DNA of 19,996 bases, from the NCBI GenBank assembly GCA_035530195.1, contig DATKVG010000155.1, positions 1 through 19,996 on the forward strand. The letters are read 5' to 3'. The position numbers were made by a program, and so were the translations under genes. Of the stretch, positions 7,685 through 15,503 are shown piece by piece (positions within the stretch are counted from its first letter, which is position 1; each line of letters begins with the position of its first letter). The notes below the pieces were generated by a model. The model was not told where the DNA came from. It did not search any database and saw only the letters and a list, made by a program, of their open reading frames with translations. This stretch comes from JAPLKX01 sp035530195 (GTDB taxonomy: Bacteria; Hydrogenedentota; Hydrogenedentia; Hydrogenedentales; SLHB01).

Positions 7685-7704
7685 AACCGGCAAAATTGCC
7701 GGTT
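7685..7704. promoter_or_regulatory. candidate operator 1 (ACCGGC-N6-GCCGGT palindrome)
   Basis: AACCGGCAA and TTGCCGGTT are perfect 9-bp inverted arms separated by 2 nt, so the core is ACCGGC-N6-GCCGGT. It adjoins the nrpR -35 box. The same half-sites recur at 7851-7870, and single GCCGGT half-sites occur at 7726-7731 and 7799-7804. From memory, archaeal NrpR operators are also short inverted half-sites with a 6-nt spacer, although the half-site bases differ. It could also fold as an RNA hairpin, but it lies outside both predicted transcripts. Confidence 0.55.
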
Positions 7705-7813
7705 GGGCAAGTCCACCCTCCAGTGGCCGGTCCAGACTTCAAGAAAGCGCCCTGGTTTGGCGCCGCTTTTAGAAGCCCACAAAAAGGGCGGATTTGCGGC
7801 CGGTGCTTTTCGC

Positions 7814-7843
7814 TTGACATTGCCCCCGCCCATTGAATACAAT
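7814..7843 (+). promoter_or_regulatory. sigma-70-like promoter of gdhA
   Basis: Perfect -35 TTGACA (7814-7819) and near-perfect -10 TACAAT (7838-7843) with an 18-bp spacer. Transcription would begin at about 7850, giving a leader of about 140 nt before the gdhA start. This is the strongest promoter match in the window. A candidate operator (7851-7870) lies right at the predicted start. Confidence 0.75.
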
Positions 7844-7850
7844 CTGTCTA

Positions 7851-7870
7851 ACCGGCGAATAGGTGCCGGT
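7851..7870. promoter_or_regulatory. candidate operator 2 at the gdhA transcription start (ACCGGC-N8-GCCGGT)
   Basis: ACCGGC (7851-7856) and GCCGGT (7865-7870) form a 6-bp inverted repeat with an 8-nt spacer, using the same half-sites as the palindrome at 7685-7704. It begins 7 bp downstream of the gdhA -10 box, covering about +1 to +20, where a bound protein would block transcription. The spacer differs by 2 nt from operator 1, so it may be a weaker or different site. Confidence 0.5.
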
Positions 7871-7991
7871 ACGGGACTTGTCCTGGAAATCCACGAATTG
7901 ACCGCAAAACCAGCGGCGTTCGTGCCACCAGGTGCGGCGCCCGGACTTAAACCTGCGCACAAGGTGGGCTGAAGCGCAAGGAGGAATGGTT

Positions 7992-9332
<1,341 letters not shown>

Positions 9333-9370
9333 TCCGAGTTGCTTTGCGTTACAATTGGACAGCAGGTTTA

Positions 9371-9403
9371 CGGGTGGCCTTTCCTCCGAGGAAAGGCCAC
9401 TCG
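9371..9403 (+). terminator. hairpin terminator after gdhA
   Basis: 14-bp stem (9371-9384 with 9390-9403, one G-T pair; core GTGGCCTTTCC/GGAAAGGCCAC) with a 5-nt loop, starting 38 nt after the gdhA stop. The following bases (TATTCTT) are only modestly T-rich, so it may be a weak intrinsic terminator or a 3' stabilising hairpin. Confidence 0.6.
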
Positions 9404-9461
9404 TATTCTTGGAAAAACGCGGGCTGATACTTCCAACGCGGCTGTACCCGCTTTTTCGAGA

Positions 9462-9467
9462 TATAAT
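9462..9467 (+). promoter_or_regulatory. -10 box upstream of the KaiC-like/PPDK_N gene
   Basis: Perfect TATAAT, 30 nt before the GTG start of the next gene. No good -35 hexamer at 16-19 bp upstream was found, so this is a partial promoter prediction. The ribosome site GGTGGAGA follows at about 9485-9492. Confidence 0.4.
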
Positions 9468-9497
9468 TAACCATACGCCAACCGGTGGAGAGAAACA

Positions 9498-12170
9498 GTG
9501 GCAACGGCGGACCAACAACTGAGCACCGGCGTTTGCGGGCTGGACAGAGTTCTCAAAGGGCTTCTGCCGGGCGACAACGTCGTGTGGCAGATCGGTTCGA
9601 TTGACGAATACGTGCCGTTTGTCCGGCCGTATTACGAGCGGGCCGTCGCACAAGGACGCAAAGTCGTCTACTTCCGGTTCGCCAAACACGAACCGCTCGT
9701 CCCCGAGGGCGCCGAGGGCGTTCAAATCCAACTGGTCCATCCTGAGGAAGGGTTTGAAACTTTTATCGACGAGATTCACGGCACGATCGAACAGACCGGC
9801 CGCGGGGCGTTCTATATCTTCGATTGCCTGTCCGACCTCGCCGTGGACTGGTACAGCGACCGGATGTTGGGCAACTTCTTCATGCTCACCTGCCCCTACC
9901 TCTACGACCTCGAGACCATCACCTACTTCGCCCTGCTGCGGGATTACCACAGCCTCCACGCCACCACGCCCATCTCCGAAACCACCCAGCTCTTCCTCGA
10001 CGTGTACCGCCACAACGGCAAGATCTACCTCCACCCGCTCAAGGTCCAGCACCGGTATGGCCCCACCATGCACATGCTCCACGTCTGGGAAGGCGACTCA
10101 TTCCTGCCCGTCACCGAAAGCCATACGACCAGCGACGTGCTTGCGTCCGCCATGCGGTCGCCGCTCGAGTCGGCCTCGTCGCGGCTGGGCATGTGGTACC
10201 GCACGTTTCTTCAGGCCGAGCAAACTCAGGCGGCCGTTCAAAAAGGCTGCGGCGACCCCGCTCAAGCCCGAGCGTTATTCCAGCGCATGCTCAGGATGAT
10301 CGTCTCGCGCGACGCGCGCATGCTCGGCCTCGCCGAGAAACACCTCGCGCTCGACGGCCTGCTCGATGTCTGCAAGCGCATGATCGGCACCGGCCTCATC
10401 GGCGGGAAAAGCGTCGGCATGCTTCTCGCCCGCGCCATTCTCGAAAAATCACCCGACGGCGCCAGCAAGCCCTGGCGCGACCTGCTCGAGGTCCACGACT
10501 CGTTTTTCATCGGCTCCGACGTGTTCTACACCTACCTCGTCAGAAACGGCGTATGGTGGGTGCGGCAAAAACAGAAAAACCCCCAGACGTTCCTCGAAGG
10601 CTCCGAGACCGGGCGGCAGCGAATCCTGAGCGGCAGTTTCCCCGACTACATCGAGCGGCAGTTCGAGGAAATGCTCGACTATTTCGGCCAGTCGCCCATC
10701 ATCGTGCGATCCTCGAGCCTGCTGGAAGACAACTTCGGAAACGCGTTTGCCGGCAAGTACGACAGCGTGTTCTGCGCAAACCAGGGGTCGCGTCACAAGC
10801 GGCTCGAGGATTTCATCTCCGCCGTCAGAACCATCTACGCAAGCACCATGAGCGAGCGGGCCCTCACCTACCGCGCACGAAGAAACCTCCTGCATTGCGA
10901 CGAGCAGATGGCCCTGCTTGTTCAGCGGGTGTCAGGCGGCATCCACGGCAGCTATTTCTATCCCCACGTCGCGGGCGTGGCCTTCTCGTTCAACCCCTAC
11001 GTCTGGAGCGAGTACATCGACCCCGAAGCGGGGATGCTCCGGCTCGTGTTCGGGCTGGGCACCCGCGCCGTCGACCGATCCGACGACGATTACACCCGGC
11101 TTGTTGCGCTCAACGCGCCCGAACGCAGGCCCGAGTCCGATTATGAAAAAGTGCGCCAGCATACCCAGCGAAAAGTCGACACCATCGATCTCGAAGGCAA
11201 TTTGCTGACCGCCACCGATTTCGCGTCTGCCGCCGCCGAAGCCGCCGCCGGAGCCACGCCCAACCTCCCGCTTAACCTATTCGCGTCGCGTGACGAGGCC
11301 GCCGAACAGTTCGCTCGCGAAAGAGGGACGCGCCCGGCCTTCCCGTGGATGCTCACGTTCGACGAACTCCTCTCGAACACGCCCTTCGTCGAAGACATGC
11401 GCCGGATGCTCAGGCTCCTGCACGAAGCCTACGACTACCCGGTGGACGTCGAGTTCACCGCCAATTTCGTCAACAACACCGATTACCGCTTTAACCTCGT
11501 CCAATGCCGGCCACTCCAGGTCAGGGGAAATGCCGCCGATTTCGCCGCCGTCTCCGCACCGCCGGAACACATCAAGAATGAAAATATCCTGTTCCGCAGC
11601 AGTGGGGCCGTCATTGGGCAGAGCCGCGTCGACACCATTACGCGCCTCATCTACGTTGTCCCCGAAACCTATAGCCAACTGCCCGTCAGGGACCGCTACA
11701 CCGTGGCCAGACTGATCGGCCAGGCCGCCCACGCCATCGAGCCGCAAAAGCCCGAGACGATCATGCTGATGGGCCCCGGCCGGTGGGGAACCACCACGCC
11801 GTCGCTCGGGGTGCCGGTCTCGTTCGCCGAAATCAACACGGTCTCCGTCATCTGCGAAATTGTTGCCATGCGGGAAGACCTCATCCCGGATGTGTCTCTC
11901 GGCACCCATTTCTTCAGCGACCTCGTCGAGATGGACATCCTCTACCTCGCGCTGTTTCCCAACCGCGAGGGAAACAGTCTCAACCAGAAGTTTTTTGACA
12001 AAGCCCCCAACAGGCTTCTCGAACTCGTCCCCCGCGCATCAACCTACGCCCACGTCATCAAGGTCATCGACCGGCCACGCGAACACGACTGGCGCGTCAT
12101 AAAACTCAACGCAAACACACTCAACCAGAAAGCCGTCTGCTACCTCGACCACGGCGACAAAGGCATCTGA
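9498..12170 (+). CDS. degenerate KaiC-like domain fused to PEP-synthase-type ATP-binding (PPDK_N) domain
   Basis: 890 residues from GTG. Residues about 8-220 resemble a KaiC/RecA-type ATPase (STGVCGLDRVLKGLLPGDNVVW; Walker-B-like FYIFDCLSDL), but the Walker A loop reads GSIDEY instead of GxxGxGKT, so it probably cannot bind ATP in the usual way. From about 299 the PPDK_N ATP-grasp domain begins: GLIGGKSVGM, then IIVRSSSLLEDNFGNAFAGKYD (R404) and FNLVQCRPL (Q669, R671). The C-terminal part has PGRWGTTTPSLGVPVSFAEIN (R762, W763). The swivelling phospho-histidine domain (TSHAA-type motif) and PEP/pyruvate TIM barrel of true PEP synthase are not visible, so it should not be called PpsA. Likely an ATP-dependent phosphotransferase or sensor of unknown substrate. 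It ends 4 nt from the convergent gene at 12175. Confidence 0.85.
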   Translation: MATADQQLSTGVCGLDRVLKGLLPGDNVVWQIGSIDEYVPFVRPYYERAVAQGRKVVYFRFAKHEPLVPEGAEGVQIQLVHPEEGFETFIDEIHGTIEQTGRGAFYIFDCLSDLAVDWYSDRMLGNFFMLTCPYLYDLETITYFALLRDYHSLHATTPISETTQLFLDVYRHNGKIYLHPLKVQHRYGPTMHMLHVWEGDSFLPVTESHTTSDVLASAMRSPLESASSRLGMWYRTFLQAEQTQAAVQKGCGDPAQARALFQRMLRMIVSRDARMLGLAEKHLALDGLLDVCKRMIGTGLIGGKSVGMLLARAILEKSPDGASKPWRDLLEVHDSFFIGSDVFYTYLVRNGVWWVRQKQKNPQTFLEGSETGRQRILSGSFPDYIERQFEEMLDYFGQSPIIVRSSSLLEDNFGNAFAGKYDSVFCANQGSRHKRLEDFISAVRTIYASTMSERALTYRARRNLLHCDEQMALLVQRVSGGIHGSYFYPHVAGVAFSFNPYVWSEYIDPEAGMLRLVFGLGTRAVDRSDDDYTRLVALNAPERRPESDYEKVRQHTQRKVDTIDLEGNLLTATDFASAAAEAAAGATPNLPLNLFASRDEAAEQFARERGTRPAFPWMLTFDELLSNTPFVEDMRRMLRLLHEAYDYPVDVEFTANFVNNTDYRFNLVQCRPLQVRGNAADFAAVSAPPEHIKNENILFRSSGAVIGQSRVDTITRLIYVVPETYSQLPVRDRYTVARLIGQAAHAIEPQKPETIMLMGPGRWGTTTPSLGVPVSFAEINTVSVICEIVAMREDLIPDVSLGTHFFSDLVEMDILYLALFPNREGNSLNQKFFDKAPNRLLELVPRASTYAHVIKVIDRPREHDWRVIKLNANTLNQKAVCYLDHGDKGI

Positions 12171-12174
12171 CCCG

Positions 12175-13551
12175 TTAGATCGAAGAGGAAAGGCCCAGAT
12201 CTTTCTTCCGATCCTCCCATTCTCCTCCGTCGTCCCGGCCATCCGCACCGACGCTGTAGACGACGAAACCGTCGCCTTCCCGCCGGTATATCGGCGGGCT
12301 GCCCGTGAACGGATCCGCCGGGATGTTCTGCAAATAATCCGGCGCCAGCGCGGCCAGATCCGCCGGATACTCGCCCCGCGCCTGTTTGTACTGCTTAAGC
12401 GCGACCGCCACCTGCCCCGCCCGCGCCATCCCGATGCCCTTGTCAAAGGTGATCATCGCGCCGCCAAGCGCCGGCCGCAGGATGTCGGCCAGGATCCGAT
12501 GCTGCACCAGGAACGAGGCCACAAATCCCGGCTTCGTCGAACTCTTATGCCCCGCCGGCCCAACCTCCGCGCTGAATCGCGCCACTTGCCGCGCGTGCAA
12601 TTGGTCGTCCTGCTCGCGCATGATGTTCACCGCTTCCGTTTCCAGGTCGAGGCAAGCCATCTGGTTCAGCACCAGCAACGGCCGCGGAAACATCCCTTTG
12701 TAATACGACGTGATGGTGTCTGCAAAGCAACGTTCGCCCTCAAAGAAGATCCCGGTTTTTGACCTGTCCGCGGCTACGGCGAGTTCCGCCATGAAATCCG
12801 CGGGCACCGGATCGGGCAGCGGCAGTTCGCACAGCAACACGTTCAGTGCGCGCACCATCGTGCTTTTCCCCGCAGTGCCCACCAGCCCCGCCACAGATAG
12901 CGGATCGTTGTTCGTGTCGTTGGCCAGATGCAGCCCGACCGTCAGCCAATGGTAGGCGCCCGCCGGATTGCCATGACGCCCTTCCCACACCGCCCGAAAC
13001 GCCGACAGCCGCGCCAGCTCCCTGATCGGCGCCAGTTTCGGCAACAACACGGCCGACACGGCCCCCGGGTCTGAAAGAATTTCCGGCGGCGCGTCATACT
13101 CGCCAAACTGGCAGGAAGGCCGCGCGCAAGCCTCTTCAATTGCCTCAAAAACTCTCGCGTTGGCCGCAAAGAAGTTTCCAAGCCGCGCCTCTTCTTCGGG
13201 CGTGGGCAGTTGGGCACACCCACTCGCGCCGATGTACCGGCCGTAGGCGTCTTCCCATTTCGACCGCGCGTCTTCCGTCTCTTTGGCCGGCGGCCCCGCG
13301 TATCCATGCGCCAACGACGCCGCGTATTCATACACGACCGCGGCGTTCGTCCCTTCATCGATCTTCAAGTCAAAATCACGCAGGCTCAGGTGACCGCCGG
13401 CCGCCAGGATCGATTCACGCTGCGCCGCCAGTTTCCCCAAAAGGACCTGGTCCGCAACCTTGTAGGCGATCGCCAGCCCAATCACGATCGTCAAGGTTAT
13501 CCGCCAGTGGCGGATCGGACTGAAAAGAAACCGCCCCACTTTCCTCAGCAT
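12175..13551 (-). CDS. membrane-anchored protein with pseudopilin-like C-terminal motif
   Basis: 458 residues, not recognised as a named family. One N-terminal membrane segment (about 18-37, ITLTIVIGLAIAYKVADQVLL) is followed by a mostly helical, probably periplasmic body. The end reads ARGEYPADLAALAPDYLQ, IPADPFTGSPPIYRREGDG, FVVYSVGADGRDDGGE. This resembles the tail of GspG-like pseudopilins and many planctomycetal surface proteins, where such Asp-rich ends can bind calcium. Start: ATG at 13551 with AAGGAGG (13557-13563) 5 nt away. The open frame extends to 13632 but only through the 9-bp repeat array, so that extension is rejected. It is third in a row after the ECF sigma factor and the putative anti-sigma gene (55-nt gap) and may be their target or partner. 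Confidence 0.75.
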   Translation of the reverse strand: MLRKVGRFLFSPIRHWRITLTIVIGLAIAYKVADQVLLGKLAAQRESILAAGGHLSLRDFDLKIDEGTNAAVVYEYAASLAHGYAGPPAKETEDARSKWEDAYGRYIGASGCAQLPTPEEEARLGNFFAANARVFEAIEEACARPSCQFGEYDAPPEILSDPGAVSAVLLPKLAPIRELARLSAFRAVWEGRHGNPAGAYHWLTVGLHLANDTNNDPLSVAGLVGTAGKSTMVRALNVLLCELPLPDPVPADFMAELAVAADRSKTGIFFEGERCFADTITSYYKGMFPRPLLVLNQMACLDLETEAVNIMREQDDQLHARQVARFSAEVGPAGHKSSTKPGFVASFLVQHRILADILRPALGGAMITFDKGIGMARAGQVAVALKQYKQARGEYPADLAALAPDYLQNIPADPFTGSPPIYRREGDGFVVYSVGADGRDDGGEWEDRKKDLGLSSSI

Positions 13552-13574
13552 GCTAGCCTCCTTTTCGGCCTCTT

Positions 13575-13628
13575 GTCCACAGTGTCCACGATGTCCACTA
13601 GGTCCACTAGGTCCACTTTGTCCACTCG
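13575..13628 (+). repeat. 9-bp tandem repeat array 'd' (GTCCACnnn, six units)
   Basis: Six units in perfect 9-bp register, each starting GTCCAC, with the last three bases varying; GTCCACTAG occurs twice (13593-13610). It overlaps the 3' end of the putative anti-sigma gene, encoding its last residues (EWTKWT) and its TAG stop, and lies in the leader of the 458-residue gene. It is the most regular of the arrays in the window. Confidence 0.85.
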
Positions 13629-13987
13629 CCAAGTTCCACCGAGAGCAGCTTCACATGCCGGCGAGTTGATGGATAACCCTGCGGCAACGGCATCGGCATC
13701 CGCGGATGCAGCAGCGCGCGAGCTACCAGCCCCATCTCGGCCCCCTCATCCCGCGCCGTTACGCCCGAGGCTGCCGCCGCAACGCGCGCCATACGCTCCG
13801 CCGTCCGCGCTTCCTGCACGTGCGCCCAGGCGAGAGTCGCCACCAGCGCCGCGATCGCCCAACGCAGCACCGCCTCCGACCTCTCCCGCCGCCGTTGCGC
13901 CGCCACCGCCGTCACCACACGCCCACGCAACGATTCGGGCGGCGCCGCCAACCTCCGCCGGGCCAGGTTCGCTTCAAAGTCCGTCAT
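13607..13987 (-). CDS. putative membrane anti-sigma factor
   Basis: 126 residues. Its ATG (13985-13987) overlaps the stop of the sigma gene (ATGA), so the two are translationally coupled, the usual arrangement of an ECF sigma factor with its anti-sigma factor. The N-terminal 40 residues are short, basic and helical (RRRLAAPPESLRGRVVTAVAAQRRRER), then one membrane segment (about 41-57, VLRWAIAALVATLAWAHV), then a periplasmic tail. No zinc-binding HxxxCxxC motif is present. Family identity is not recognised; the call rests on gene order, size and topology. The last six residues and the stop are encoded by the GTCCAC 9-mer array, so the native C-terminus may have been altered. Confidence 0.6.
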   Translation of the reverse strand: MTDFEANLARRRLAAPPESLRGRVVTAVAAQRRRERSEAVLRWAIAALVATLAWAHVQEARTAERMARVAAAASGVTARDEGAEMGLVARALLHPRMPMPLPQGYPSTRRHVKLLSVELGEWTKWT

Positions 13988-14505
13988 CGTTTGCCCGCTC
14001 CTTTCCCGACCAACCTCTCCCGCAGCTTGTCCATTGCGTACCGGTACCGGCTCGCGGCCGTATCCTGGCTGACTCCAGTAACCAGGCCGATCTGGCCGAA
14101 CGTCATGCCTTCATACACCTTCAGCAATACCACTTCGCGCTGATCCAGCGGCAATCCCCGAAGCGCCGCCTCGAGCCCTTCCAACTCCTGGTCCCGGCGT
14201 TCCTGCGGCCGCTCGAACAGGCGTGCCTCACCGGAGAATGCCGCGTGCTTCCAAAACCGCAGCCGCCGTTTGCGTAACCGGCTGAACGCCTCGTTCCGGA
14301 TGCTGCGCAGCAGATAATGGCGCGGGTTGACCGGCATCCGATCCGAAGTGCACACCTTCACGAAAACATCCTGCACGGCGTCTTCCGCCTCCTCGGGAAA
14401 GCCCAGCAGCGCCAACGCATACGAATACATGCTGGCCGCGTGCGCGTCATAAAGCGCACCGACCCAATCCGTCTTTCGCCTCGGCAAATCTCCCCTCCCA
14501 TCCAT
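13984..14505 (-). CDS. ECF-type sigma-70 factor
   Basis: 173 residues. Region 2: ALYDAHAASMYSYALALLG, then PEEAEDAVQDVFVKVC (-10 recognition and core binding), continuing to LLRSIRNEAFSRLRKRR. Region 4: ALRGLPLDQREVVLLKVYEG, then MTFGQIGLVTGVSQDTAASRY (helix-turn-helix for -35 recognition). Regions 1 and 3 are absent, as in ECF factors. The linker between is basic (RKRRLRFWKH). Start uncertain: the ATG at 14505 has no Shine-Dalgarno upstream, while GGGAGGGGAG just inside it would fit a TTG at 14487 that gives MPRRKTDWVG. It is followed by an overlapping putative anti-sigma gene. It probably responds to an envelope signal; the signal is unknown. Confidence 0.92.
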   Translation of the reverse strand: MDGRGDLPRRKTDWVGALYDAHAASMYSYALALLGFPEEAEDAVQDVFVKVCTSDRMPVNPRHYLLRSIRNEAFSRLRKRRLRFWKHAAFSGEARLFERPQERRDQELEGLEAALRGLPLDQREVVLLKVYEGMTFGQIGLVTGVSQDTAASRYRYAMDKLRERLVGKGAGKR

Positions 14506-14538
14506 CTTAAAGACGCGCCACCGTCCGCATTTTGTCTA

Positions 14539-14638
14539 CGTTGGGACGCTCCCCGGCCGCGCTTCCCAGCGCGCTTTGTGTGGGGTGTCCCACTTTTGGC
14601 ACGTTGGGATGCCCGCCCGCGTTGCGGGCGGTGCGCTC
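14539..14638. repeat. cluster of short hairpins between the msrB and sigma-factor genes
   Basis: Three hairpins are visible: CGCGCT/AGCGCG (14558-14563 and 14568-14573, loop TCCC, or GGGA on minus), GTGGG/CCCAC with a GTGT loop followed by TTTT (about 14581-14598), and an 8-bp stem CCGCCCGC/GCGGGCGG with a GTT loop (about 14612-14630). CGTTGGGA is repeated directly at about 14539 and 14603. The GGGA loop matches hairpin four of the element at 1026-1132. They lie in the upstream region of the sigma gene and 3' of msrB, so one or more may serve as the msrB terminator. Nothing coding was seen here. Confidence 0.5.
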
Positions 14639-15211
14639 TTACCGTTGTGGTGCAGGTGTCTCGCCTGCATCGGACCGTTTCCCTGGCTTATCTGTCGGTG
14701 TCTGTCCGTGCAGGTCCGTGTTAGTCCGTGCAGGCTTCCTCGCGTCGGGCTTCTCCGTCTCCGCCGGCGGGTCGGGCACAAACAGCATCGAGATCGAGTT
14801 CACGCAATGGCGAGTGTTTTTGGGCGTCAGCCGCTCGCCGGTGAACACGTGCCCGAGATGCGCGCCGCACCGCGCACACAGGATTTCCGTCCGTTGCCCG
14901 TCGGCGTCGACCTGGCGGCGCACGGCGCCCGGGATCTCATCGTCGAAACTCGGCCAGCCGCACCCCGAATCGAACTTCATCTCGGACCGGTACAGCGGCT
15001 GTTCGCACCGCCGGCACACGTACGTCCCCTTCTGCGTGAAATGATCATACTCGCCTGAAAACGGCGCTTCCGTCCCCTTGTGCACGATCACCCGCGCCTC
15101 TTCCGGCGTCAACGGGTTCAGTTTCATCGGACCTCCAAAAGCGGCGGGCAGCAACACGGCTGCCGCGCACGCAATAATAACCACAGCGCCAACGCGCGCC
15201 AAACTGCTCAT
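14639..15211 (-). CDS. msrB: exported peptide-methionine (R)-S-oxide reductase
   Basis: 190 residues. It reduces methionine-R-sulfoxide in oxidised proteins using thioredoxin-like donors. A signal peptide or anchor (residues about 5-27, ARVGAVVIIACAAAVLLPAAFGG) sends it across the membrane. The MsrB core follows: LTPEEARVIVHKGTEAPFSG, zinc cysteines C66/C69 (CRRC) and C112/C115 (CARC), GCGWPSF, GAHLGHVF and the catalytic C136 in NTRHCVNS. Start ATG at 15211: GGGAGG lies about 8 nt upstream, and the in-frame start at 15241 lacks one. The core ends near residue 147. The last 40 or so residues are low-complexity (KPDARKPARTNTDLHG on to GETPAPQR) and are encoded by a 10-bp repeat array and a palindrome, so the native stop appears to have been lost. 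A TACAAT -10-like box (15244-15249, minus) may be its promoter. Confidence 0.93.
   Translation of the reverse strand: MSSLARVGAVVIIACAAAVLLPAAFGGPMKLNPLTPEEARVIVHKGTEAPFSGEYDHFTQKGTYVCRRCEQPLYRSEMKFDSGCGWPSFDDEIPGAVRRQVDADGQRTEILCARCGAHLGHVFTGERLTPKNTRHCVNSISMLFVPDPPAETEKPDARKPARTNTDLHGQTPTDKPGKRSDAGETPAPQR
14652..14668. repeat. GCAGG(T/C)G palindrome inside the msrB 3' end
   Basis: GCAGGTG-TCT-CGCCTGC, a 7-bp stem with one G-T pair and a 3-nt loop. It encodes part of the DAGETPAP stretch at the C-terminus of MsrB. It resembles the other short purine-loop hairpins in the window, but copies elsewhere would be needed to show that it is a dispersed repeat. Confidence 0.4.
14694..14733 (+). repeat. 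10-bp tandem repeat array 'e' (GTCCGTGnnn)
   Basis: Four units in exact 10-bp register: GTCGGTGTCT, GTCCGTGCAG, GTCCGTGTTA and GTCCGTGCAG again. It shares the GTCC core with the 9-bp arrays but has a 10-bp period. It lies inside the 3' end of msrB and encodes the RTNTDLHGQTPTD part of the C-terminal tail. Confidence 0.75.
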
Positions 15212-15430
15212 GACCAAAACCTCCCAAAGTTGTCGCTCCACCTATTGTACCCGGCAGCAACCATCCCGGGGCGTGTTGTCTTGCCAAACCAACAGACCTC
15301 GGCCATTATGGCCCCCTTGCAGCGAAGACGCCTGCCTCGACCGCAGCGTCGACGCCTTCGAGTACTACAAAGAAACTGCGGCTGATGAGTGTCTCCGTCT
15401 CCTGAGCGCGCAAACCCCCGCCACAATTAT

Positions 15431-15459
15431 TTGCATTATTCGCAGCCATTCAGCACAAT
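15431..15459 (+). promoter_or_regulatory. possible promoter of the hybrid histidine kinase
   Basis: TTGCAT (15431-15436) and CACAAT (15454-15459) with a 17-bp spacer, about 45 nt before the ATG at 15504. Moderate hexamer match only. The rest of the 290-bp divergent spacer (15212-15503) holds a 10-bp palindrome GCGTCGACGC (15346-15355) and nothing else I can assign. Confidence 0.35.
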
Positions 15460-15503
15460 ACGCGCGCCGTGCCGTATGCTAAGGCTTGACGGGGGGAAAT
15501 GAC

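Noticed and set aside
7932..7991. Upstream in-frame ATG (7932) as gdhA start
   Set aside because: It would add about 20 residues with no match to the family N-terminus, and the only strong ribosome site is at 7978-7984.
9498..12170. Annotation as phosphoenolpyruvate synthase (ppsA)
   Set aside because: Only the ATP-binding PPDK_N part is seen; the phospho-histidine and PEP/pyruvate domains are not.
13575..13628. CRISPR array
   Set aside because: Units are 9 bp with no spacers, and there are no cas genes. The same applies to the other short arrays.
13552..13632. N-terminal extension of the 458-residue protein (SGPSGPSG-type sequence)
   Set aside because: The extension is only translation of the GTCCAC 9-mer array; a good ribosome site marks the ATG at 13551.
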